64,000 bases of DNA from Fusibacter sp963666805 (lineage in GTDB: Bacteria; Bacillota; Clostridia; Peptostreptococcales; Acidaminobacteraceae): NCBI GenBank assembly GCA_963666805.2, contig CAXXWR010000001.1, positions 124,001 through 188,000 on the forward strand, written 5' to 3'. The translations under genes and the position numbers were made by a program. Position 1 is the first letter of the stretch, and each line of letters begins with the position of its first letter. The notes under the pieces were generated by a model that did no database searches, had not been told where the DNA came from, and worked only from the letters and a program-made list of their open reading frames with translations. Below, in pieces: positions 51,433 to 61,135 of the stretch.

Positions 51433-52656
51433 CTATTTTATGGTTTCTGTTGATCCCTTTTCGACGATTTGAAACCAAGTCACTCCAGGATTGAGCTTAA
51501 CTTCTTCATGATTAGCATCATAAATACGCGTTATACTTCTAGCTTCTGGTTTTTCCCATGTAATTGGAATGATTTTACCTGCCGTATATAACTTACCTTC
51601 ACCCTTTCCGACGAGGTCAATTTGTCTTCGACCTTCATTATCGATAATTTTAGTGTAGGCATATTGTACAATGATATTTGAACAAGTTAATCCTGTTTGA
51701 TTATTTTCATCGAGAGTTGGCTCATTATTAGTATATCTGTAATAGAGATTTTCTTCATTGTTATATCTATACGAAGTTGTGTATCCTACTGAATCACGAG
51801 CCGTCGGTTTTTTGTAATTAAAGGCAATCTCACTTGCATTCTCACCTTCTGGCACAGTAAAAGTCTCATAAAAATTTAAGAAACTAGGTACAGACACTTT
51901 ATTATAGCCCTTGTGATCCCCATCTTTAAGAATTGCTTGATCACTTGTATACATGTTGTGTGGAATTTTCTTATGACTTTCTCTCCAAAAAGCACCGCTA
52001 TAGAGTCCATCAACATCAGCCATACTATAAGATTTAACATCCGCTAAGGCTTGCATAGACCCACCTACATGTATATAGTAGGGGTTATATTCCAATGCTT
52101 TTTTTATGAAATAAGGTCTCGCACTTCTTACGGGCCCTAGATGATTAGGAGATTGTCCATAAAAAACAGCCATATACCGTGTGATTCGGCCTTCAGCTAA
52201 GATTTCATATACAATATCTGCCTTAGATATAGCCGCTTGAGGTCTTGCTGAATATTGATTATCTAACATGACGACAATAGGTCTTGAAAGCGTATTCTCT
52301 TTCTCCACAAAAGTCCCTGTTAGTGGATTATAAGCGTATTGATCAAGGTCAATATTTTCTTTTTCAGAATCTTCTTTTTCAGAGTCTTCTTCTTTATTGT
52401 CTAGTGTCTGACCTGCTGTTGTTTTCGTTTCATCAACGAGTTCACCTTCTATTAAAGCACTCTTTAAATGGTCTGACACATCCTGTTTTGCATTATCACT
52501 ACCAATATTATCATCTAATGGGTTTGAAACTGCATCAAGGTTATTATCAGTTACTTGGTTTTGCTCCGAATCAGATACATTTGTATTGGCTTTCGTTGAA
52601 CAACCACCTAAAGTAAGTACTAGTATAAGCCCCAAAATCATTACTAATTTCTTCAT
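51433..52656 (-). CDS. DUF3048 lipoprotein
   Basis: 407 residues. Signal peptide with lipobox LTLGGC (Cys about 19), acidic linker (30-110), then the YerB/DUF3048 domain: RPIVVMLDNQYSARPQAAISKADIVYEILAEGRITRYMAVF and GPVRSARPYFIKKALEYNPYYIHVGGS. Surface-anchored; function unknown. Confidence 0.85.
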   Translation of the reverse strand: MKKLVMILGLILVLTLGGCSTKANTNVSDSEQNQVTDNNLDAVSNPLDDNIGSDNAKQDVSDHLKSALIEGELVDETKTTAGQTLDNKEEDSEKEDSEKENIDLDQYAYNPLTGTFVEKENTLSRPIVVMLDNQYSARPQAAISKADIVYEILAEGRITRYMAVFYGQSPNHLGPVRSARPYFIKKALEYNPYYIHVGGSMQALADVKSYSMADVDGLYSGAFWRESHKKIPHNMYTSDQAILKDGDHKGYNKVSVPSFLNFYETFTVPEGENASEIAFNYKKPTARDSVGYTTSYRYNNEENLYYRYTNNEPTLDENNQTGLTCSNIIVQYAYTKIIDNEGRRQIDLVGKGEGKLYTAGKIIPITWEKPEARSITRIYDANHEEVKLNPGVTWFQIVEKGSTETIK

Positions 52657-52677
52657 GATATTACCCCCTTATTTGCT

Positions 52678-53139
52678 CTACTTAAATAGCTCTAATTCTT
52701 TCATGATGTTTTTTTCATGTTCACGCATAATAACTTTGTCGTCTTCCTCTATGTGATCATAACCTAAGAGGTGTAAGATACTGTGAATTGTAAGGTAGAT
52801 CACTTCACGCTCAAAAGTATGTCCGTACTCTTGTGCTTGCTCTTCTGCACGTTCAAGAGAAATGACAACATCCCCTAAATAGAGATAATCTTCATCAAAA
52901 CCATCCCTGACAATATTATCATATTGTTGAAAAGAAAGCACATCAGTGACGGCCTCTTTTTCTCTATACTTGTGATTTAAATTTTTAATATCCTCATTGT
53001 TGACAAATAAAACACTTACTTCCCCTTCTACATTGTACCCTTCTATTTCAAGTGCTTTAAGAATTGCAATTTCTATTTTTGACTCTAATTGATCCGATAC
53101 AGTATACTGCTGTGTATCATTCATAATATCAATGATCAT
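52678..53139 (-). CDS. ybeY: Endoribonuclease YbeY (16S rRNA maturation)
   Basis: 153 residues from the ATG at 53137-53139 with GGAG five bases upstream; a longer frame overlaps pgpH and is rejected. LTIHSILHLLGYDHIEEDD holds the zinc-binding HxxxHxxxxxH. The start overlaps the end of the HD-domain gene by 11 bases, so the two are coupled. Confidence 0.93.
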   Translation of the reverse strand: MIIDIMNDTQQYTVSDQLESKIEIAILKALEIEGYNVEGEVSVLFVNNEDIKNLNHKYREKEAVTDVLSFQQYDNIVRDGFDEDYLYLGDVVISLERAEEQAQEYGHTFEREVIYLTIHSILHLLGYDHIEEDDKVIMREHEKNIMKELELFK

Positions 53140-55267
53140 CTGGTTCTCCTTTTTCATTTTCGCTTTCTTGTAGTGATATATTTTCAGTCTGCTTGATTTC
53201 ATCTTGAACCGCTTGTAAATCAATCTCAGGATAAGTTATACGTTGATGAAAAATACCACTCAATACTTTTAAAAAGCTCTCTTTTACAAGATTGAGTTCT
53301 TTTAATGTAATATTCGACAAGACAAACTGATTCTCTACTATTTTGTCATAGATGATTTTATCAACAAGTGACTCAATTTCTTCTTTTGAAGGATGTTCCA
53401 TACTTCTTACAGCTGCTTCAACCGAATCAGCTAACATGACAATAACCATTTCTTTGCTTGAAGGCAAAGGCCCCTCATAAATAAAATCTTCGATATTGAG
53501 ATTTTCATTTTTTTGTTTTTCTTGATAATAGAAAAATTTAATAAGTGTCGTGCCATGATGTGAGGCAATTATTTCCTTGATTTCAACCGGCAGCTTATAC
53601 TTTTCTGCTAATTTTATCCCATCACTTACATGAGACTTAATAATATTGGCACTGACTTGAGGTGGCAGTTTATCGTGAGGATTTTCCTGACTTACTTGAT
53701 TCTCTTTAAAATAATAAGGTCGTTCTAGTTTACCAATGTCATGGTAAAAAGCACCTACTCTTGTAAGTAAACTGTTCGCCCCTATCTCATGAGCAGCAGC
53801 TTCGGCCAAGTTGCCTACCATAATACTGTGGTGGTAAGTCCCTGGTGTTTCTATCAATAATCGTTTTAAAAGTTTATGGTTCGGATTGGACAATTCTTGA
53901 AGTTTAAAGGGAGTGAGAATTTTAAAGACCCCTTCAAAGAACGGCATAGACCCAATACTGATAAGCGCACAAATGATTCCATTTAGTACAATATAAGCAT
54001 CTTTAGTCAGCAGTTGATCATAAGGCTTTTTAAAAATAAAGGTATCAACCGCTACTAGAATAATCATCAATATAGAAACATAAAGGCAGTTAGACATCAC
54101 TTTAAACCGCTGTTTCACTTCAACTGAAAACGTGCTAGCAAAAAAGACAGTCATGAGGTAAATAATCGTAACTGACGTCGATAAATTATGCCATAAATAG
54201 ACCATGGCAACGAGTACAATACCAAAAGGTAAGGCGGTCTTATTATCAATTAACAACCCTGTTAATATAACAAACAGTGGAATAGGTATTAAATATACCG
54301 ATACGTTATAAAAAAATCGCGAACTTAACATAACCGTTAGAAAAATAAAAATCAAAACAGCATATTTTTTTATGGAATACAGCAAAGAACGATCATATTG
54401 CCAAATATAGATATGTGCAATTAGCCAAAGAATAAGCAGATAAATGAAGATCCCCGAGCTAGTAATCATCTTGTCTTTTCGCGAATGAATCAACATATCC
54501 CCAGCCTTTAAAAGTGCGTACTGATCTGCTGTTAAAACTTCTCCTTTTTCTGCAAGGATACTCCCCTTTGTATACTTTACTTCCTCCACATCGGCTTTGG
54601 CATTTTCTATTCGTTCATTGGTTTTTTCTTGGTCTATAAACTCATTTGCCACTAAGGCATGTGCAATGATGTCATTGAGAATTTGTTGATTCGTCTCACT
54701 TAACTCATCTATTGAAAAAACATAATCTGATGCTGATTGTTGAATGCTTTGAAGTTCTTCTTGAGTGATTCCATTTGTCATGTTTTGAGTGGTAATGTCT
54801 ACAGCGTAATTACGCATAACATTAATTTTATCAGCACTCAAAAGTGCAAGTGTACTTAATGCTTCTAATGACAGTTGGTATTGATTTTTTTCTTCTACTG
54901 CAGGATAAAGCTTTTGCAGTAATTCTTGGTCATTCTGATAATTCAATTGAATTTTTTCTAATCGATCGAAAAAATCATTGATATTTTTTTTGCTTTCAAC
55001 TTGCTTTGAAATATCAATGTACATGACTGGTGATACTTTTTCTGTAGCTTCTTGAAGCCGTTTTTGCGTTGCAGCTTGATCAACAACATCTCTTTGTAAG
55101 ACAATATCTTCTTTAATAGTGTTCCCAATTTCATAGTCATAAAGACCATTAAAGAGGGTTTGATTAAACACTGTAAAGATTATCAATAAAACGATAAGTG
55201 AAATCACGAGATTGACTTGTAGTGAATTCTTTTTAAATTGTAGGGGTATCAGCCGCTTAAATGACAT
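53129..55267 (-). CDS. pgpH: 7TM-HD domain c-di-AMP phosphodiesterase (PgpH family)
   Basis: 712 residues. A signal anchor (20-40), a large extracytoplasmic part (40-265), seven membrane helices (about 270-440), then a cytosolic HD domain: LLIETPGTYHHSIMVGNLAEAAAHEIGANSLLTRVGAFYHDIGKLERPYYF (His/HD near 480-525). Family members degrade cyclic di-AMP. It lies in a conserved phoH-pgpH-ybeY order. Confidence 0.93.
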   Translation of the reverse strand: MSFKRLIPLQFKKNSLQVNLVISLIVLLIIFTVFNQTLFNGLYDYEIGNTIKEDIVLQRDVVDQAATQKRLQEATEKVSPVMYIDISKQVESKKNINDFFDRLEKIQLNYQNDQELLQKLYPAVEEKNQYQLSLEALSTLALLSADKINVMRNYAVDITTQNMTNGITQEELQSIQQSASDYVFSIDELSETNQQILNDIIAHALVANEFIDQEKTNERIENAKADVEEVKYTKGSILAEKGEVLTADQYALLKAGDMLIHSRKDKMITSSGIFIYLLILWLIAHIYIWQYDRSLLYSIKKYAVLIFIFLTVMLSSRFFYNVSVYLIPIPLFVILTGLLIDNKTALPFGIVLVAMVYLWHNLSTSVTIIYLMTVFFASTFSVEVKQRFKVMSNCLYVSILMIILVAVDTFIFKKPYDQLLTKDAYIVLNGIICALISIGSMPFFEGVFKILTPFKLQELSNPNHKLLKRLLIETPGTYHHSIMVGNLAEAAAHEIGANSLLTRVGAFYHDIGKLERPYYFKENQVSQENPHDKLPPQVSANIIKSHVSDGIKLAEKYKLPVEIKEIIASHHGTTLIKFFYYQEKQKNENLNIEDFIYEGPLPSSKEMVIVMLADSVEAAVRSMEHPSKEEIESLVDKIIYDKIVENQFVLSNITLKELNLVKESFLKVLSGIFHQRITYPEIDLQAVQDEIKQTENISLQESENEKGEPDDH

Positions 55268-55279
55268 AGAGAACTCCTT

Positions 55280-56302
55280 CTACACTGGTCTTTGTGGCTT
55301 TCTCTTCGATTTACTTGGTTTTTTCTTTTCAAGATAATTTTGTTTTTTGTCATACTGATCATAGCTTTTAATGATTTTTCGAACAAGTTCATGACGGACA
55401 ACATCACGGTCTGTTAAATGGATAAAACTAATGCCATTGACGCCTTCCAAAACATCAATTGCATTTTTCAGACCCGACTGTTTACCATTAGGCAAGTCAA
55501 TCTGAGTGATATCGCCATTAACAATTACTTTTGAACCAAATCCAAATCGTGTTAAAAACATTTTCATTTGTTCTTTGGTTGTATTTTGAGCTTCATCAAG
55601 AATAATGAAAGAATTGTCAAGTGTTCGACCTCTCATATAAGCTAGTGGTGCAACTTCAATAAGCCCACGTTCTTTATAGCTATTGTACGTTTCAGTTCCT
55701 AAAATCTCATACAAGGCATCATAAAGTGGTCTTAAATAAGGGTCCACCTTCATTTGTAAATCACCTGGCAAGAAACCTAAACTCTCTCCTGCTTCGACAG
55801 CTGGTCGCGTAATAATGATGCGATTAACTTCGTTATTCTTAAAAGCTCTAACAGCCATGGCAACGGCCAAAAATGTTTTTCCCGTTCCAGCAGGCCCAAT
55901 GCCAAATGTAACATCGTGGTTTTGTATAGCCTTAATATATTTATTTTGTCCAAGTGTTTTAGGTTTGATGTATTTGCCTCTAGCAGTGACACATATAAAT
56001 GATTGACTTAAATCTTCGATTCTCCTACCCATTCCCTCTTCAACACTTTGAATGACATAGTTTACTTTTTGCTTGTCAATGACTTCACCTGCTTGGATTT
56101 GTTGAATCAGTATACTAATGACCTCTTCAACAAGTGACATAGAATCAGTATCTCCGTTGACAATGATTTCACCATCTCTTGATGTAATAACCACATCAAA
56201 ATGTTTCTCTATAATTTTTATGTTTTCATCTAGATTTCCAAAGAGTAAATGTAAGGCACTAAAGTCTTCTAGAAGTATTTTCTTGATTATTTTTTCTGAC
56301 AT
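55280..56302 (-). CDS. PhoH-family ATPase
   Basis: 340 residues from the ATG at 56300-56302, with GAGGAGG upstream. A small KH-like N-terminal part precedes the ATPase: FGIGPAGTGKTFLAVAMAVRAF (Walker A, about 133-154) and FIILDEAQNTTKEQMKMFLTRFG (Walker B), then GDITQIDLP. PhoH-like proteins work in RNA metabolism, next to ybeY in nearly all Firmicutes. The usual yqfC/yqfD upstream pair is absent here. Confidence 0.93.
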   Translation of the reverse strand: MSEKIIKKILLEDFSALHLLFGNLDENIKIIEKHFDVVITSRDGEIIVNGDTDSMSLVEEVISILIQQIQAGEVIDKQKVNYVIQSVEEGMGRRIEDLSQSFICVTARGKYIKPKTLGQNKYIKAIQNHDVTFGIGPAGTGKTFLAVAMAVRAFKNNEVNRIIITRPAVEAGESLGFLPGDLQMKVDPYLRPLYDALYEILGTETYNSYKERGLIEVAPLAYMRGRTLDNSFIILDEAQNTTKEQMKMFLTRFGFGSKVIVNGDITQIDLPNGKQSGLKNAIDVLEGVNGISFIHLTDRDVVRHELVRKIIKSYDQYDKKQNYLEKKKPSKSKRKPQRPV

Positions 56303-56541
56303 ATAGCCTCCTCTATAATTCATTGCTTATTATAATGGTGTGATAATACTATTTTATCATAAGTCTAGGTAAATGGTAATCATAAGTATATTAAATGGCA
56401 TTTGGACTATATAAAAAGATAAGTATATACGAAAAACTAGGGCTTTATGATTAGAAAGTAGTACTGTACAAAAAAAAGATTAAAAAATATAATAAATATG
56501 TCAAATATTATATTATATCACAATGCTAGGGGGCAAAATGA

Positions 56542-57741
56542 ATGTTTAAAAAGAGAGAGACAAGTAAATTTGTAGAAATTGTACCTTTTTTGAAAGAAAT
56601 GTTTCAGAAAGATATTACAGTTGCAGTCTGTGATACTGAAAAATTTTTAGCTTACTCAAAAGGGACGCATTTGGATTTTAAAATCAATGTGGGTGACTTG
56701 GTTCCAAATGAAGATCCTTTATTCGAAACACTGCAATCAGGGGAAGTAATCACTAGAGTCGTTCCAGAATCTGTTTATGGAATCTATTTTAAGGCAGTTA
56801 CATACCCTATTAAGAATAGTCAAGGGCAAGTTATTGGCGCCGTGGGTATTTCTGAACCTTTAGATAAAGAAATCTACATGAGTCATCAACTCGGCAAATG
56901 GTCTGAAGAAGTGGGAAAATCAGTCGACAGTATTGAAGGCATTAATAAAGATGTTGAAGTTATTGCTGAAAATCTTGAAGAAATAACAAGTACTATTGAA
57001 GAAATTAATGCCAACGGTAACGTGGTGGGAGAAACTGCTTTAAATATTAAAAATATGAGTGACAGTGCTTTTAAAATTAGTGATGAAGCCTTAATCCTTT
57101 CCAAAGATAGCATTGCCTCTATCAGTGTCATTAATCAAACGATTGATCACTTTGATGCTGAAATTGGTGATATTAGAGAAGATATTAGCGCTTTAAACCA
57201 GTCCATCGATCAAATGCAACGATTGACACAGTTGATTAATGCCATTGCTGAACAAACCAATATGTTAGCACTCAACGCTTCTATAGAAGCAGCAAGAGCG
57301 GGTGAACACGGAAGAGGTTTTAGCGTCGTTGCCGACGAAGTTGGAAAATTAGCTATTCAATCTCAAAATTCTGTTAAAGAAATTCACGGTGTGATTGGCG
57401 ATATCAGTAAATCCATCACCGCTTTAATCGAAAGGATTGAACGCACTGAAAAATCTACAGCTGAAGGGAAAAAAGATATTAATAGTACTGTTGAGAAGAT
57501 TAAACACTCTTTAGGCAATATGGAAACCGTCCACGAAGAAATCAAGAGTATTTCTGATAGTATTCGCGTTCAATCAAGTGCAACTAGAGAACTATCACAA
57601 GCTTTAGAGTCTGTTTCATGTAATATTGAAGATGTTGCCGCAAAAAGTGAAGACATTCAAAGTAATGTTAATCAACACTGTTCAGAAATGAAAGCTTTTG
57701 AAAATCAAATGAAAGACAGTATCCAAATTATTTTGAACTAA
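56542..57741 (+). CDS. Soluble methyl-accepting chemotaxis-like protein
   Basis: 399 residues. No membrane helix is visible. The N-terminal 125 residues (VPFLKEMFQKDITVAVCDTEKFLAYSKG; VGDLVPNEDPLFETLQSGEVITRVVPESVYGIYFKAVTYPIKNSQGQVIGAVG) resemble the sensor part of a cytosolic receptor with a small ligand-binding fold. The rest is an MCP signalling domain with AEQTNMLALNASIEAARAGEHGRGFSVVADEVGKLA at the tip. One of the few plus-strand genes; divergent from phoH. Signal unknown. Confidence 0.85.
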   Translation: MFKKRETSKFVEIVPFLKEMFQKDITVAVCDTEKFLAYSKGTHLDFKINVGDLVPNEDPLFETLQSGEVITRVVPESVYGIYFKAVTYPIKNSQGQVIGAVGISEPLDKEIYMSHQLGKWSEEVGKSVDSIEGINKDVEVIAENLEEITSTIEEINANGNVVGETALNIKNMSDSAFKISDEALILSKDSIASISVINQTIDHFDAEIGDIREDISALNQSIDQMQRLTQLINAIAEQTNMLALNASIEAARAGEHGRGFSVVADEVGKLAIQSQNSVKEIHGVIGDISKSITALIERIERTEKSTAEGKKDINSTVEKIKHSLGNMETVHEEIKSISDSIRVQSSATRELSQALESVSCNIEDVAAKSEDIQSNVNQHCSEMKAFENQMKDSIQIILN

Positions 57742-57791
57742 TACCATTAAATTATTAATAAAACACATCAAAAATAGTAAATAACATAAAT

Positions 57792-57824
57792 AAAAGACAC
57801 ATTCTCAAAGAATGTGTCTTTTTA
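57792..57824. terminator. Bidirectional terminator between the soluble MCP and yqeY
   Basis: AAAGACACATTCT and AGAATGTGTCTTTTT form a 13-bp stem with A- and T-runs on both sides, between convergent genes. Confidence 0.8.
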
Positions 57825-57845
57825 AACTGCATAACAGTTTATTTT

Positions 57846-58289
57846 TTACGCTAAAGATTTTTTAACAATATCAGCAACTACTTTTCCGTCTGCACGACCT
57901 TTAGTAGCTTGAGATACAATTCCCATTACTTTTCCCATATCTTTCATTGATGATGCGCCTGTTTTAGCAATAGCATCATTAACAATTGCAATGACTTCTT
58001 CTTCAGTCATTTGTTCAGGTAAGTAAGTTTTTAAAATAGCGATTTCAGATTCTGTCATTTCGACTAAATCTTGTCTTCCGCCTTTTTCAAAATCTTCTAT
58101 AGCATTGTTTTTCTGCTTAACTTGTTTGGCTATAATATCTATAATTTCATCATCTGTTAATTCTCTTCTTTCATCAACTTCGACTTGCTTAATAGCAGCT
58201 CTTAGCATCGTAACAACAGATTTTTTTACTTTATCTTTAGATTTCATAGCATCTTTCAAGTCAGTAGTCAGCTTTTCTTTTAGTGACAT
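57846..58289 (-). CDS. yqeY: GatB/YqeY-domain protein
   Basis: 147 residues. KEKLTTDLKDAMKSKDKVKKSVVTMLRAAIKQVEVD opens; the tail has MTEEEVIAIVNDAIAKTGASSMKDMGKVMGIVSQATKGRADGKVVADIV. It matches the YqeY family, related to the tRNA-binding domain of GatB; function likely in tRNA amidation or tRNA-Gln handling. It lies directly after rpsU. Confidence 0.92.
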   Translation of the reverse strand: MSLKEKLTTDLKDAMKSKDKVKKSVVTMLRAAIKQVEVDERRELTDDEIIDIIAKQVKQKNNAIEDFEKGGRQDLVEMTESEIAILKTYLPEQMTEEEVIAIVNDAIAKTGASSMKDMGKVMGIVSQATKGRADGKVVADIVKKSLA

Positions 58290-58304
58290 TTTTTCACCCT
58301 CTTA

Positions 58305-58487
58305 CTAAGACTGACGCTTTTTCTTCTTTCTAGCGGCTTCAGATTTTTTCTTACGCTTTACACTAGGCTTTTCGTAATGTCTTCTTTTCTTAATCTCAGC
58401 CATTACGCCAGCTTTTGATGTTTCTCTTTTAAATCTTTTTAAAGCACTATCAATGCTTTCATTTTCTCCTACTTTGATGCCAGACAT
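58305..58487 (-). CDS. rpsU: Small ribosomal subunit protein bS21
   Basis: 60 residues, the expected size. MSGIKVGENESIDSALKRFKRETSKAGVMAEIKKRRHYEKPSVKRKKKSEAARKKKKRQS is the typical bS21 pattern with a basic C-terminus. The order rpsU-yqeY is conserved in Firmicutes. Confidence 0.96.
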   Translation of the reverse strand: MSGIKVGENESIDSALKRFKRETSKAGVMAEIKKRRHYEKPSVKRKKKSEAARKKKKRQS

Positions 58488-58603
58488 TCACATTCCCTCC
58501 CTCCGATTATAGATTCTTAAATAGTACAGAGGAATGTACCTAGAACATACCACTTAATTATACAACAGACTTTTGAATAAATCAATAGAAATTCTCTTGT
58601 TTT

Positions 58604-58945
58604 TTAACCAGGTGGCCATCTAAATTCTCTTCCACCGAGTAAATGAAAATGAAGATGGAAAACAGTTTGACCTGCCTTTTCTCCTGTATTGGACACAATT
58701 CTAAATCCATCATCATAGATTCCCTTTTCTTTGGCAATGACATTTGCCATATAGTGAATATGTCCAATCAGTGCTTTATGTTCTTCTTTTAGCTCTTTGA
58801 TAGAAGCAATGTGTTCTTTTGGAATAATAACAACATGAACAGGTGCCTCAGGATTTATGTCTTCAAAGGCATAGATATATTCATCTTCATAGACTTTGGT
58901 AGAAGGAATTTGTCCCGCTACAATTTTACAAAACAAACAATCCAT
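58604..58945 (-). CDS. HIT-family (histidine triad) nucleotide hydrolase
   Basis: 113 residues from the ATG at 58943-58945, GGGAGG upstream. MDCLFCKIVAGQIPSTKVYEDEYIYAFEDINPEAPVHVVIIPKEHI and the triad FHLHFHLLGGREFRWPPG (His-x-His-x-His). HinT-type phosphoramidase of purine nucleotides. Confidence 0.94.
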   Translation of the reverse strand: MDCLFCKIVAGQIPSTKVYEDEYIYAFEDINPEAPVHVVIIPKEHIASIKELKEEHKALIGHIHYMANVIAKEKGIYDDGFRIVSNTGEKAGQTVFHLHFHLLGGREFRWPPG

Positions 58946-59027
58946 TTTAAAACCTCCCTTCATGTTTTAATATATATATTATACTAAATATTCCGTCGAT
59001 TTTAAACGTCTTCAACAAGGTTTTTTA

Positions 59028-60347
59028 CTATTTTTCTGTGACTGGCTCAAACTGGCCTATTAAAAGGTCACCTTGTCTTTTAATAACATGAACTTTCCTA
59101 AAGGTATTAGATTTTCCTTGTGTGTACTCATCTTCTACCGCCAGTCGTAAATAATTACTTGTATGACCAATCCATTTTCCCTCTTTATATTCTTCTAATA
59201 ATATATCAAGGGTATGGTTGATAAACGTTTCCTGATATTCTAATTTTAAGTCATGCGTCAAAGCGATTAAACGTTCTGACCGTTGTTTTTTGAGATTGCC
59301 ATCAATTTGATCTTTTCTTTCTGCTGCTGGTGTTCCTTCTCTTGGTGAAAATTTAAAAACATGGACTTCGCTAAACTTAACTGTCTTTACAAACGCCATT
59401 GTTTCTTCAAATTCAGCTTCTGTTTCACCTGGAAAGCCGACAATAATGTCTGTCGTAATCGAAGGATGGTCGTAAATTGATCTCAGTCGCTTAACAGCTT
59501 CTAAATATTCTTCTGCTGTATATTTTCGATTCATTCGCTTTAAGACACTGGTTGAACCACTTTGTAAAGATAAATGAAAATGGTCACAAATCTTATATAA
59601 AGGCTTAATACGGTCTACAAAAGCATCATCAATAAGCCGTGGCTCTATAGATCCTAATCTAATACGCTCCACACCTTTTATCGCGTGAAGTTCTTCCAGG
59701 AGATCAATCAGTTGATAATGGTCTAAATCAAGACCATATGAGCCAATATGAATCCCCGTAAGTACAAATTCTTTATAGCCCTTTTCACTCAGTTGTGTGA
59801 CTTCTTTAATGACCGAGTCTGCTTGTCTCGATCTCACACGTCCCCTAGCATAAGGAATGATACAGTAACTACAAAATTGATTACAGCCTTCTTGTATCTT
59901 GATAAAAGCCCTTGTATGTTCAGAAATTGTAGTAAGCGACATTTCTTCAAAAATGGAAATAGAAGCAATATCTTTAACAATTACCATTGGGGATTGGGTC
60001 GGATGCGCCATATATGCTTCAATATATTCAATAACACGATGTCTTTCATCTGTACCAATGACAATATTAACATCCTTAATTTTGCTGACTTCTTCAGGTG
60101 ATATCTGAGCATAACATCCCATGACGACAACAATACCATCAGGATTATTCTTTTTAGCACGTCTTATCATTTGTCTCGATTTTTTATCACCGATATTGGT
60201 AACTGTGCAAGTGTTAATAACATAAATATCGGAGAAGTCGTCAAAATCGACAACTTCATAATGGTGTTTAAAAAACAGATCCATCAAAGCATCTGTCTCA
60301 TATTGATTGGTTTTGCAACCGAGTGTTGCAAACGCCACTTTATTCAT
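59028..60347 (-). CDS. mtaB: tRNA (t6A37) methylthiotransferase MtaB
   Basis: 439 residues. Three Cys of the N-terminal MTTase domain are in TLGCKTNQYE, INTCTVTN and MGCYAQ. The radical-SAM CxxxCxxC is CNQFCSYCIIPYARG (about 149-163), and the C-terminal TRAM region follows. It converts t6A37 to ms2t6A37 in tRNA. Part of the dnaK-dnaJ-prmA-rsmE-mtaB cluster. Confidence 0.95.
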   Translation of the reverse strand: MNKVAFATLGCKTNQYETDALMDLFFKHHYEVVDFDDFSDIYVINTCTVTNIGDKKSRQMIRRAKKNNPDGIVVVMGCYAQISPEEVSKIKDVNIVIGTDERHRVIEYIEAYMAHPTQSPMVIVKDIASISIFEEMSLTTISEHTRAFIKIQEGCNQFCSYCIIPYARGRVRSRQADSVIKEVTQLSEKGYKEFVLTGIHIGSYGLDLDHYQLIDLLEELHAIKGVERIRLGSIEPRLIDDAFVDRIKPLYKICDHFHLSLQSGSTSVLKRMNRKYTAEEYLEAVKRLRSIYDHPSITTDIIVGFPGETEAEFEETMAFVKTVKFSEVHVFKFSPREGTPAAERKDQIDGNLKKQRSERLIALTHDLKLEYQETFINHTLDILLEEYKEGKWIGHTSNYLRLAVEDEYTQGKSNTFRKVHVIKRQGDLLIGQFEPVTEK

Positions 60348-60383
60348 CTTTAAGTCCTTCTCTTTCTAATTTATCATCAATCA

Positions 60384-61132
60384 TTACAAGCAGTTGAGAT
60401 CTCCAATTTCATATTGAAGATTGGCAACGGTTACAAACCCCGCTGTCTCTGTTCTCATAATACGTTTACCCAGTCTTACACTAACAGCACCCATTGCCTT
60501 AAATGCCTCTACTTCTTCAGGTTCAAAACCACCTTCTGGTCCAACAATAATGGCAATTTTCTTATAATCATGTTTAGCTAATGTTGCTTTTAAGGTTTGC
60601 GTTTGTTCTGCTTCATAAAGTAATATTATCAAATCAAAAGCGTCTGCCATAGCCTGAAACTGTTTGATATTAATCACATCAGACACTTTAGGGAATAATG
60701 TCTCTCTTGGATTGTTTAGCCGCTTCTTTAGCAATTTTGTTGTAGCGATCCAATTTCTTATGGACATCTTTTCCTTTAAAGGAAACAACACAACGTTTAG
60801 TGTCTAGCAAATAGAAATCATTCACACCCCAATTCAACATTTTTTTGAATAATAAGTTCCATTTTTTGTCCCTTGGGAATGCCTTGGAAAAGAGTAATAT
60901 CAATGGGAGATTCATTTTCATGTTGACGCGTCTCCTGTATTTCAAAAACAACGTTTTCCGGTTCAATCACTTTAACTTTGCCAATATAAGTCTTTTTTTC
61001 ACCAATGAGTTCACAGGATTCACCCACAGTAATTCTTAAAACCCTCACCATATGTTTTAGCGTTTCAACATGCTGAACAACAATCTCTTGGTCCAGAATT
61101 TGATCTTCATTTTCTATAAAAAACCGATGCAT
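60384..61132 (-). pseudogene. rsmE: 16S rRNA m3U1498 methyltransferase, broken by two frameshifts
   Basis: Three successive frames together make one RsmE (about 245 residues): MHRFFIENEDQILDQEIVVQHVETLKHMVRVLR to NVELG (frame 1, to about 60824), then VNDFYLLDTKRCVVSFKGKD to AAKQSKRDIIP (frame 2), then KVSDVINIKQFQ to IIVGPEGGFEPEEVEAFK and RTETAGFVTVANLQYEIG (frame 3). The first break has GGGG where GGG is expected (near 60822), the second CCC where CC is expected (near 60688). Both are +1 in short homopolymers, which raises the chance of a sequencing error; if real, the gene is inactive. Confidence 0.85.
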
Positions 61133-61135
61133 GGC

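Noticed and set aside
53140..53223. Longer N-terminus of ybeY
   Set aside because: It overlaps pgpH by about 95 bases; the ATG at 53137-53139 has GGAG and gives the normal family length.
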